Assembly (NCBI RefSeq): GCF_041381155.1
Contig: NC_091149.1
Span: forward strand, 10,494,609 to 10,558,608
Source of the DNA: Argopecten irradians
Lineage: Eukaryota > Mollusca > Bivalvia > Pectinida > Pectinidae
Length of the DNA stretch: 64,000 nt
Reading direction: 5' to 3'
Made by a program: the position numbers and the translations under genes. The first letter of the stretch is position 1. Each line of letters opens with the position of its first letter. Below are positions 1 through 12,300 of the stretch, piece by piece. The notes below the pieces were generated by a model that saw only the letters and a program-made list of their open reading frames with translations, had not been told where the DNA came from and ran no database searches.

Positions 1-1195
1 AAATAATTACCTCCCCTTTGATCCATCCTATCCACACTAAATAATTATCTCCCCTTTGTTCCATCCTATCTACACTAAATAATTATCTCCCCTTTGTTCC
101 ATCCTATCTACACTGAATAATTATCTCTCCTATTTTTCCATCCTATCTATACTAGATAATTACCTCCATTTAGTTCTTTCCTATCTACATTTAGTACTTA
201 TCTCCCCTAAGCTCAACCTTATGTACACTAAATAATTATCTCCCCTTAGTTCCATCCTATCTACAGTAAATAATAATCTCTGCTTAGTTTCACTCTATTC
301 ACACTTAATAGTTATCTCCCCTTTGTTCCATCCTATCTACACTAAATAATTATCTCCCCTTAGTACCATACTATCTACACTAAATAATTATCTCCCCTTT
401 GTTCCATCCTATCTACACTAAATAATTATCTCCCCTTTGTTCCATCCTATCTGCACTAAATAATTATCTCTGCTTAGTTTCACTCTATCCACACTTAATA
501 GTTATTTCCCCTTTGTTCCATCCTATCTACACTAAATAATTATATCCACTTTGTTTAATCCTATCTATACTAAATAATTATACCTCCCCTTTGATCCATC
601 CTATCTACACTAAATAATTATCTCCCCTTAGTACCATACTATCTACACTAAATAATTATCTCCCCTTAGTTCCATCCTATCTACACTAAATAATTATCTC
701 CCCTTTGTTCCATCCTATCTGCACTAAATAATTATCTCTGCTTAGTTTCACTCTGTCTACACTAAATAAATACCTCCACTTAGTTCCATCCTATCTAGAT
801 TTAGTACTTATCTCCCCTTAGCTCCACACTATGTACACTAAATAATTATCTCCCCTTTGTTCCATCCTATCTGCACTAAATAATTATCTCTGCTTAGTTT
901 CACTCTATCCACACTAAAAAGTTATCTCCCCTTATTCCCACCATATCTACACAAAATGATTATCTTCCCTTAGTTCGATCCTATCTATACTAAATAATTA
1001 TCTCTGATTAGTTTCATCCTATCCACACTAAATAGTTATCTCCCCTTACTCCCACTATATCTATACTAAATAATTATCTCCCCTTACTCCCACCATATCT
1101 ATACTAAATAATAATCTCCCTTAGTTCCTCCCTATCTTCACTTTATCTAATTATCTCCCCTTTGTTCCACACTATCATTATCTTCACTAGTTGTT
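1..1195. repeat. 38-bp minisatellite, about 31 units
   Basis: A degenerate tandem array whose unit reads roughly CACTAAATAATTATCTCCCC followed by TTTGTTCCATCCTAT. It runs from the window edge and decays near 1195. No long frame and no exon edge is visible in it. It probably lies in an upstream intron of the hyccin gene, whose first readable exon is at 3349. Confidence 0.95.
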
Positions 1196-3284
1196 GCAGG
1201 TTGTATTAATGCCGATCTGTAAAATAAATCCATGACACTGTTGTATATTTTATACATGGATCATGAAATACCTTATGGCACACTCATGAAAGATTTAAAT
1301 TCAAATACAATAAAACCTGCCATAGCCACCACTTCTGCATAAAGACCACCTGCTTAATATGATCCTCAGAGTGTTCAGTAAAGACAGGTTTGTAGCAGTA
1401 GTAGTAGAAGATTCCTTGATAGTATATACGAAAATCCACCAACATTGTCAATCTCCCAGGGTTCATTGCAGTCCCAACATTTACCTGTCTACGGCTCACG
1501 GACTGGTAGTCTCTTGACCTCATTGGGTCATGGAGTATTATGTGATGGCAATAGTTTAATACGTTGCGCTCCCTGTATATTTCTGTGGGCGGTTTACAGA
1601 AGTGAAATGTGGGGACCGCAATGTACCGTAGATTGCGAGAGATCGCAACATTCCTACTAGATTATCTAGAAAAGAAAAGGGAGGTAACTCTTTTTTCTTA
1701 AACATGCTATTAATGGTGACACACCACAAAACATTAGCCGGAAAAAGTGAGTTCTTTAAGGTGTTGCCGTAAGGAATGGGCCATTTGTCCTTGAGGAGAC
1801 TTAAACTTAATGTAGGCTTGTGATGGTTATCGTGCAATCGGAATGGAATTCTTTGTTGTCTGTTGGGAAAAAGCGTAATCTTTGGCAGCCCTGAATATAT
1901 CACCCGACTCGCACAGTAACAGTGCTCTGTGTTTTAATCAAATGTTGATTAAAATTTCAAATGCCTTGAAGTCACTGAAAACTTCCTTGAATCAGTAGAA
2001 AGACTTGTTTTAAAAATTTAAAGCTGGCAATGCGTAGAATTGTTAGGTTTAAAAACATTTAATGAATTTTGACAAAACAAAAATCATAATTCAATTCATT
2101 GGAACATTTATTGAATTAAGAAAAAATAAATGCAATATAAAAAAAAAAAATTGACATGCACTTTTTAACGGGTAATTGTGAAGAAAATTTTAATGGTAGT
2201 TTTTTTTTCATTATCTTTGCTCTCTTTGATCATTATTCAACAATATTGCCAATCTGTTCTTGGACTTTTTTCCCCTAAATTAATCATCTTCATGATCTTC
2301 TTGCAGAAGCATGAAACAGATGTAAACTCATGATTACCACTAAAGACACAATTGAACTCTTCCAATTCAGTCACAGGACTATTCCATTAAGAAATTTCAG
2401 GGGTGAACAAGTTGATATGTCCAAGAGCAATAAGAAATGAGTGTATGAGGTTCTGTTTTTATGGCAAATGGACTCTTGGCAGTCGTTTCATCATTCTGTG
2501 CTGATTTCTCATTAATTTTATTACCAATATGAGATCAGCTTCTACACGCCAATGTTAATCTGCCGGAGTGTACAGAGCACATGTTGCTTGTCACGAAAAC
2601 TGTATAGCAACATTCTTTGACAGCTATTAAATTTCACAATCTGCATTTCAAGAAGTTTGTGAAAATTAGCGTTTTCAGATTTAAAGATTGAATGGGAATT
2701 CCTATCATTATTTAAATGATGAATTAGAAGATATTAATTCGCTGAGATAAACTTTCACGAATTTACTTGGATTGCGAAATTCATGAAAGTAAATCGCACA
2801 CGAAAGAAAGTTGGTTTACAGTAGTAAAATACAGGATTTTGAAGGCAGTTTTAGTCGTCAATATCTGAAGATTTAAAGGAACAGTGTATATGTCCAGAGG
2901 CAAACTCGAGTTGTGCTCTTCTTGCATGTGAATTAAGTCTTCTTGGACAAACTTACAGAAGATCTAGAGCTTCCAGATATGCAGAATAGCTACAAATTGA
3001 GTGATTGCTGTGGAATATATATTCTAGAAGTAGAAGAGGGCAAATCAAGTTTAAATGCTCGGGGAATTCACCTAACTTTAATTCCTACAGATTTAATGAA
3101 TTTGTGTTTTAATAATAAAAAAAACCTTACTCAAAAACTCTGACATTTCATCACAAATTTTCAGCATTAATACTAAATTAAGTAATAACTATTTAAATTA
3201 CACCAACACGAACACCTTTAGTCAATGTTATCAAAGAATCCTGACTGTTCAGCTCTCAGAAGCCTTTTTCTAAACGTTATTAAG
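1196..3284. other. Non-coding stretch, probable hyccin intron
   Basis: No supportable exon was found on either strand. The upstream hyccin exon, which should end near the residues before the PVSLGSLALTES segment, was not found here. The stretch contains AT-rich unique sequence and one short mobile-element end at 2805-2823 (AAGTTGGTTTACAGTA). That end matches the inverted-repeat ends of the element at 54940-55212. Confidence 0.6.
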
Positions 3285-3366
3285 ATCATGACATATTGTA
3301 TTTGTATGCGGTCAGTTTGGCTAAAATCATGACCTATTGTGTTTACAGCCGGTCAGTTTGGGAAGT
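3285..3366 (+). repeat. Tandem duplication over a hyccin 3' splice site
   Basis: Two copies at a 42-bp period share ATCATGACMTATTGTRTTT and then GGTCAGTTTGG. The second copy holds the working acceptor (GTTTACAG) and the first bases of the exon starting at 3349. The first copy keeps the exon bases GGTCAGTTTGG but has lost the AG. Confidence 0.85.
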
Positions 3367-6300
3367 CTGGCCCTCACCGAGAGTGTGTTATCACGATATA
3401 ACCAAACTGAGGCCAAGATCTGGCAGTCTGGACCCTTTCCACAGTACGAAGCCATCAACAGTCAAAACAGGTAACATGATAGTCAAAACAGGTAACATGA
3501 TAATCAAAACAGGTAACACAGAAACAAGAAATAAATGCATGTGTACGGATTGTTTTGCAGTTTAATTGGTCACTACACCCATCATAACATTTTGTATAAT
3601 TTCTGCAAAACAATTTCTTACAAAATAGTGTTATTTTCCAGCCAACTTTGACACTGTGTGCCACATTAATACATTATTGACATTCCAAAATACCCTTTTA
3701 CATTTCCATCTACCCTTTGACCTCTCCAACTACTGTTTGACCTATTGATTATTAAGCTACTCTTTGACCTCTCTAACTACTGTTTGACCTATTAATTATT
3801 AAGCTACCCTTTGACCTCTCTAACTACTGTTTGACCTATTAATTATTAAGCTACCCTTTGACCTCTCTAACTACTGTTTGACCTATTTATTATTAGGCAA
3901 CACTTTGACCTCTCCAACTACTGTTTGACCTATTAATTATTAAGCTACCCTTTGACCTCTCTAACTACTGTTTGACCTCTCCAACTACCAGTTGACCTAT
4001 TAAGCTACCCTTTGACCTCTCCAACTACCATTTGACCTATTAAGCTACCCTTTGATCTCTCCAACTACTGTTTGACCTATTAAGCTACCTTTTGACCTCT
4101 CCAACTACCGTTTGACCTTTCCAACTACGGTTTGTCCTATTGAGCTACCCTTTGACCTATTAAGCTACCCTTTAACCTCTCAAATTATTATTTTACCTGA
4201 TTAAGCTACTATTTGACGTTTTAAACTATCCTTTGACCCAATTAAGCTATCCTTAGCATTTGGTAATTGAAGTCAGGGCAATTTTATTTTAACAATGACC
4301 CTACTAGATTAAGGTATTAAGAATCATATCAAATTATTAAAAAAAAAAAAATTGACTTCCTCAAAGAGCTTGTAGGATATTCCTCTGTAATTGTATATGA
4401 ACTAAGTGTGTACACCTTCAAGACTTCAAGCCAAAATAGAAAACTTACAACAAGAGTAAAAAGTAAATACATACACACAACATTAGCAGAATCCAATAAT
4501 AGGAAATGTAACGAACTTTACTTCGCTGTGTAACCCCAACTTAATGTAAAATATAATCGAACGAGACGGAGAAAATGCAGTAAGACTGACAGAGCAATGC
4601 TATAACTGTAATCGAAAGAGCCTAATCTCTGGAAATACCATCAGCTTCGTATCCAGGGCCGATTGAATGAACAAATTTCATTAACTTTTTTCTTCCGCTC
4701 ATGGGTAGCTATCGTCATATTTCATTATGTCAACAACTGCATGGCAAGTGGCGTGTCTGAAACACATGTATTGTATAGTTGTTGAATATTGTGGGTGTAA
4801 AATTTTTACGATTTAGTCAATGGAAATTTTTCGTGGATGCTTATTTTCCGTGAATCATATTTATAGATTTTGAAATTATTTAAGTGACAGGCTGTGATAA
4901 ATAATACCGTCATTTTCAGATAATAAGTACGACTCTGGACACCTAAAAAGCTTTAGTTTTTAAGAATTGTGCTTATGATATTCTTGTGTGTGTTTTTAAC
5001 AGTGAATAGTTCATGTGTGATTTTTCGATGTCCTCAAGTAGTACAATGTGTACACTGTCACCTTCAAAACATATGATGCAGGTGACAGTGAACTCATCAT
5101 ACCAGTCATCAAAACAAGTCATGCATGAAATATTCACTGATAGTGTGACAATTTAATATCATTAACAAATAAATGTCATTCTATAAAAATCATGGGCTAT
5201 ATTTTTGAAAGATTTTTGACTACTTGTTGATTCTTGTCTTTTAAAGGTGCTAATATCATCCGTTCATTCGGTCAGACGTTGGCTTTGTGACAATATCTCA
5301 ACAGACATCTACCATTATGATTACACATTGTAATTTGTTTTCCAGACAAGGAATTCTAGCCTACCTCATACAGTGTTACAACGTGGATGTAGCTAACCTG
5401 TCTCCTGTATCTCACCAGATGATGTGTAAAGCCTGCTCAAGGTAACACCAAATATTATCTACAAATTTAAGGTTTTCCACTATTCTGAGAAAGTTAGGTC
5501 AAATCTCATCTTTTTATCTCACTATCCTGAGAAAGTTAAGTCAGATCTCATATTTTTATCTCACTATCCTGAGAAAGTTGGGTCAAATCTCATCTTTTTA
5601 TCTCCCTATCTTGAGAAAGTTAGGCCAAATCTCATCTTTTTATCTCACTATCCTGAGAAATTTAGGTCAAGTCTCATCTTTTTATCTCATTTTCCTGAGC
5701 TTAGCAAGTAAGGCCAAATCTCAATCCCCCCCCCCCACTATCTCCATATAGTCCTACATTACAAACACAAAGTGTGGTTGAGTTATTGTTTTAACTCAAT
5801 CATTATACTTTCGGGTATATCTTCTGTCCTATCTGATATTGAATCATCAGTATTTATTTTTAAGTTGGTTATAATAAATTGTAACAAATTCAAACCTACC
5901 CTTAAACTGTTGTGATTGATATCCTTCAATCAGTAATTTTTTTTAATCAGAATTGCAACGACGGGGTTCACAAACCTTCACCAGTTAGAAGAGGATGAGG
6001 GGCAACCACTAGCCAGCTTTCGTATCGGAGAGGAGAGGTCAAAGGGCAAGAGACGAAGCCAAGTAGGGGAACTACCTCCCAGGATTCCTGTTAGCCCCGC
6101 TCTCCTTGTCGAGATGTTGTCTGGTATATACTACATCATGTAAGTAAAGGGAGATAACTGGGCACATCCTGTCAGCCCTGCATTTATAAGTCAAAAGGGA
6201 GACAACTCTTACTACTTTCTACCTCATCAGATTAATGTTGGTGATATGTAGCAATAGTGTAGTTCAAAAGATTTTGACCTGTCATTGATATAAGAACTGG

Positions 6301-9300
6301 TCATTGTGTGGTGGTTTTTCTCCTGGTACTCCGGCTAAAGCAGTACTGACGGTATGTTATAAAAGAAATGACTGTTCAGAAAATTCCATCAAATGCTGGT
6401 CCCAGATGTTCAAAAGTTAAAAAGCTGTATTACTTGATTAGCAAAATGTTTATTAACCTTATGCTGCAAAACCTGTGATAACTGCAATGGCATATCTATT
6501 ATAAAATATGTAGATATGTAAACACAGGCTTCTATTAGATTTTGTCAAGTTTGTTTGACAAAAGATTATTTCATCTACACTTTAAAATTGTTGATAAACT
6601 GTGGTTAGACTAAATATCTTCTGAACAACTAGGTAAATGTAAAGTTACTCGATGGATGAGAACAGTGATGTGCTATAAACATTATTGTGCCATCTGAGTG
6701 ACCTTGAACTCTGTATGTTCCATATATAGGTGTCAGTGACCTTGAACTCTGTATGTTCTATATATAGGTATCAGTGACCTAGAACTCTGTATGTTCTATA
6801 TATAGGTATCAGTGACCTAGAATTCTGTATATTCTATATATAAGGTATTAGTGACCTTGAATTCTGTATGTTCTATATGTAGGTATTAGTGACCCTTGAA
6901 CTGTGTATGTTCTATATGAAGGTATGAGTGACCTTGAACTTTGTGTTTTCTATAAATAGGTATAATGGACAGACGACCCCAGGTATTAAGGCTGCCGTCG
7001 ATATTCACCACAGAGCTAGCTACGAACTTTATGCGGATGTTTTATTGGTGAGTTATTAGGTGATAATTAAAGCGAATAGTCGGGCAAGTGACTGTAAAAT
7101 CGGTAAAAATGGTATTAATATATCCGGTATAATTTCTTATGAATTAGAAAAATAAAACTTTCCGTCAAAATCGCTGTACATGCGAAGAAAATAATAATAT
7201 CTATGGGAATCCTAAAAGTCCTCCCGACCGGCTATGAGTGCAGTTCAACCTTAACGCATGCGCAACATCCACCACTCTCCGTAGTAAACAAAACATGGCT
7301 ACCGTAGTTTTGAACCAAAAGGTTTCCGCCAAAACAACCAACTGACTCACCTAAAATGCGAAAGGCAAGGCAACGGAGCAGCGACAATCCCAACAAATGA
7401 CTCGGGAAACATTACGACGCATGGAGAGTGTTAATACAACTTGTTATAGTGAAGAGAACAGTTCAAACGGGCACGCGGCTCCGGACCGCTACTGTACGTA
7501 CCTAGGCCTACTACCCGGTACTCCCTGCTCAGCTGATAGTGAGTGAGTCTTCGTATTTTGATCATTATGTAAATAGTCCCTAGCAGTATTTTTTCATAAA
7601 TTAGTGGTCACATATGGTCACATGTTTCATACCTGTTCCCCAATCGCGTAAAACGTAACCCTGGGGTAAATAGCGGTTCTTTAGTGGGGCCTCTTTAGGG
7701 GTAATGAATGCCCTGTATATTTATAAAATGTACCGTTGTAATGCATGTACAGTAAGAATGTAACCGCTAGTGCATTATCAAGCTAAGATTTGTTTCAATT
7801 AATCTATAATATTATGCTACCGGTCAATTCATACAGTTCTGATGTATATATTTATAGATTTTTAATTTGTAAATTTTTGTTCTGTACATGTTCTGGTAGT
7901 GTTATACACATACATTGTATATAGGATTTACATTGTAGGTTAATTGGTAAAATTGTATTGTATATGTTCTGATATACACATATACATATGTACATGTAGG
8001 TTTTAGCTTGTTCTTTAGATATATTTGGAGGACACATACAGTATTATTTCTGGTCATAATAATAAATAGTGTTTGTATATTTATTACAACTGTACCTGGT
8101 TCATGTGTATATGACAAACTTTACAGAGTTGAAATGTACTGCAGCCATGTATCATTTTAAATAATTATTCTGAATTTTTGTTGGAACTATGGATAATGAA
8201 TTTTGTATCTTTTTTTGATTCTATCAAATGCATCAGTGACACATTCACAACTTATAAAATGTTTTCTCTAAAAATAAAAAAAACCCCTGTAGAATGAACC
8301 TACATTTATTCATTTATATATATTTGAAATTGATCATTTCAATTTTTGTCATATTCAACAGATATAAAAAATTGTTGGTTCTTTTTTAGGTCATCTGACC
8401 CGAAGGGTCAGGATGACCTATAGTCATCATGTTTCGTCCGTCGTCGTGCGCCGTCCGCCGTGCGCCGTCCGCCGTGCGCCGTGCGCCGTCCGCCGTGCGT
8501 TAACTTTTCACATTTTGAACTTCTTCTCAAGTTTGACCAGTGGGATTGAGCTGAAACTTACCTGAAATGATCCTGAGATGGTCCCGACAAAGTGTTGTTA
8601 TTTTTCGAGTCGATCCAAAATCCAAGATGGCCGCCACAGCCGCCATCTTGAAAACACATTTTGAACTTCTTCTCAAATTCTACCGGTGGGATTTGGCTGA
8701 AATTTGCATGAAATGATCCTGACATGGTCCCGACAAAGTGTTGTTATTTTTCGGGTCGATCCGAAATCCAAGATGGCCGCCACAGCCGCCATCTTGAAAA
8801 CACATTTTGAACTTCTACTCAAGTTCTACCGGTGCGATTTGGCTGAAACTTGCATGAAATGATCCTGACATGGTCCTGACGAAGTGTTGTTATTTTTCGG
8901 GTCGATCCGAAATCCAAGATGGCCGCCACAGCCGCCATCTTGAAAACACATTTTGAACTTCTTCTCAAGTTCTACCGGTGCGATTTGGCTGAAACTTGCA
9001 TGAAATGATCCTGACATGGTCCCGACAAAGTGTTGTTATTTTTCGGGTCAATCCGAAATCCAAGATGGCCGCCACAGCCGCCATTTTGAAAACACATTTT
9101 GAACTTCTTCTAAAATTCTACCGGTGCGATTTGACTGAAACTTGCATGAAATGATCCTGACATGGTCCCGACAAAGTGTTGTTATTTTTCGGGTCGATCC
9201 GAAATCCAAGATGGCCGCCACAGCCGCCATCTTGAAAACACATTTTTAACTTCTTCTGAAGTTCTACCGGTGCGATTTGGCTGAAACTTGCATGAAATGA

Positions 9301-12300
9301 TCCTGACATGGTCCCAACAAAGTGTTGTTATTTTTCGGGTCGATCCGAAATCCAAGATGGCCGCCACAGCCGCCATTTTGAAAACACATTTTGAACTTCT
9401 TCTCAAATTCTAAGGTAGTCAGATGACCGTTAAGGCCCTTTGGGCCTCTTGTTTCAGGCACCATGCATGCATAGTGACATGAATATAGAAAGTTCATCCC
9501 TTGGACCTGTATACAAGTGTATGTATACATATACATACAATTAGCATCATATGAAGACTGAAAGTAAACTTTTCCAATATGGACCTAGAAGATCATGAAC
9601 AGAACATTTAAACAGTATTCATTTATTAAATGTTCCTTTCAACTGTAATCATTAAATAAAATTATGATGCAATACTTTTTCATTGTTTAACTTTGTAGAA
9701 ATATTTGTTTATATTAGTCCTCTAGATCCAGTGATTATAATTCTTGCATCCATATGCCAGCCCATTTGTTTGTCAGGGCTTGTGAGATAGCTTTTCAATT
9801 ACTTTTAAAATATAAGGATTTTTTTTACATATAGCAATATAGATACCATTGTCTTAGGATTTCTAAATTCTACTTTACAAGAGAGTAGACTCTCAACATA
9901 TAAATAAAACCATAAAACTAGCAAGTTATCTGAAATGTTAAAAATCTTTTTGTCTGAACCAAATTTCACATTTATTGTCTATGTGTAACTTGTACATAGA
10001 CCATTTATGTATTAATACTGTAGTAACAGTGATTACAAACACATAGACTAAAATGTAGTATGTAGTACTATGTACATCTGTCTTTGATTTGAGTTCTAAA
10101 CAAAAAAGTGGTACCTATTGGGAAGTTGTGACTTGGGCGGAGGATGAAATACAGAAGAAATAGCTACACATGGAAAAAAGAAAGATCTACAGTACCATAT
10201 GGATTCAAAGTTGCTCCAAAATCAATGAGACTAAATAACCAAAAAAAGCAGTGTAAACCCCAAATATGCAATGACCAGATCAATGATAAAGCACCCTTCC
10301 ACTTCCAGTTATCTGTAGCTATTTCTTCTATATTTCAACCCCCCACTCAAGTTACAACTTCCCATCCTCATGATTCTTCTGTCTTTTAGCCCCCCCCCCC
10401 CCACCCCCCCCCCCAACACACACATACCTGATTGATTGTCATGTTGTTTCAGGTTCCTATTCAGGTATTATTCCTAAAAACCAAAAAGGGTATACACACT
10501 GTGTACTCTCAAAGGAGGGGAACCACTTCATTCAAAAATGGAATTTACAATTTCATCTTAATTTTGAAATTTTCAATTTAATTATTAATTACTGGACTAT
10601 TAAAACAGTATAGAACCCCTCGGCTACAGACAAAGTACTGTGGTACACATTTCTCTTAATTAATTACTTTTCTTCAACTCAATCATCTTTTTCTCCAGAG
10701 CACAAAAAAGAACAGGAAACAACAGAAAAGGAAAGTAACATACATGTAGGCCTATATGTTTTCTGGAAATATATATGATGTGTTAATTCTCACAGCATAG
10801 GCCTACATGAATGTGAAGAATTAAATATTATCAATGTTTGAGAGAATTTCCTAGTTGTAATTCTATAGCAGCTACATGGAATGTACGTTTACATATATAC
10901 ATTGTACGATACATATACATCATAAAAGTTTCTTTCCTTCCAGCTGGACATTCATGTCATCTCTCTCCAGAACTCAAATATTGTTTACAAAAAAACAAAA
11001 AGAAAAAAAAACAACAACAACCAGAGACATAGATAATTTAATTAAATCTCTGCAAAAACTACACGAATAATTGAACACATATATTGTACTTGTAAAATAT
11101 CTATGTATGAGCTAATTTATTTTCACATCTTTGACAGCTACATGCATGGACGTTCTATGGAACGTTTTCGTGTGGTTTTGAATGGGAAATTATGTTACGA
11201 TTATTTGTATTTAACCTTCATGATTCGGTTCATGTAAAATACGACGAATGCGATGCTGCAATAATTGCCCCTTGCCGGGGCCCCATCTCTGCATCGGCCG
11301 AATATTTGTGTCGATTTCCATGTACAAGATGCTTTTATCGAAAAATGATTAGAAGCATTGTCATTAATGTAAGAATACTTCATTTGCATCAAATGTATCA
11401 TCTCAAAACAACAATTTTCATACCGCATTAGTGGTTTATCACACGAAACGAAACCGACACGACTGAGAAACACATGTCCATGTTGACATTTCCACGCAGC
11501 CTCGTTTTCAAAGAGTTTGGCGAATTTATATTTAGAACTGTGCTAAATTTACACGGGGCTTCCCCAAAATTTCAATGGTCAAAACTGGACACCGTAAGCA
11601 GAACTTGACCATCATTATGGTATACAATGACTTTTGGAAGGCCAAAGAACGCATTTAGACTGGTTTCCTTTGCCCGACTATTCACTTTAAAAGGGTCGTT
11701 AAAACTGCCAAGGAACAAAAATATTGTATCTAAAATCATACTTAATTGAAAAAAAAACTTTTCTCAGTTGGCAAAAAAATTATTAATTCTTGCATGCACA
11801 AAGGGATACAACTCCTGCTTCAGAAAATTATGAATAATCGCTCTTCCCGTGTTAATTAATTGGCAAAAAATAATTGATTCCTGTGTGCAAAAAGGGACAC
11901 AACTCTTATGTCCTGCTTCAGAAAATTGGTAAAATTATATTTCATAATTTTGTATTCAAATGATACAGATAAATACTCCCTAAATTCAAAGGGACACAAC
12001 TGCAACTTCAATCTATGAATTTATTCGTGATTTCAAAGCTATCTAATGTCCCTTTTCAGACAACACTACTTTTGAAACTGAACTTCTTAAAAGGTCATCT
12101 ACTATCCAGACTTCTTTGAGAAGGATTGTCAATTCGTATGTCACTTGTAAAAAGTTATATGATCAGGACATAATTAAGAAAAACAAACTCTATTATTTTA
12201 TTACGAGGTAGGATAATCAGGCCAAAAATTCTAAGGGATGACAACTGTCTTGTTTTCTAGGTAACTAATGCTATCCGGAACTCCCTACAATGTAATGCAG

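Noticed and set aside
1284-1903. Small frames on both strands (79, 71 and 115 codons)
   Set aside because: No family signature, splice context or hyccin similarity. Some segments look like decayed short repeats.
5235-5345. Possible extra hyccin exon before 5346
   Set aside because: No frame continues the conserved order. The phases of exons 3349-3470 and 5346-5441 already join directly (…NR|QGILAY).
8826-9536. Overlapping minus-strand frames with CFQDGGCGGHLGFRIDPKN
   Set aside because: They read through the core units of tandem-core element A. The same peptide repeats at the unit period.
10144-10389. 81-codon frame as a transposase of the 4.6 kb element
   Set aside because: Lysine-rich but without any catalytic pattern, and it ends in a C tract. 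It cannot be supported.
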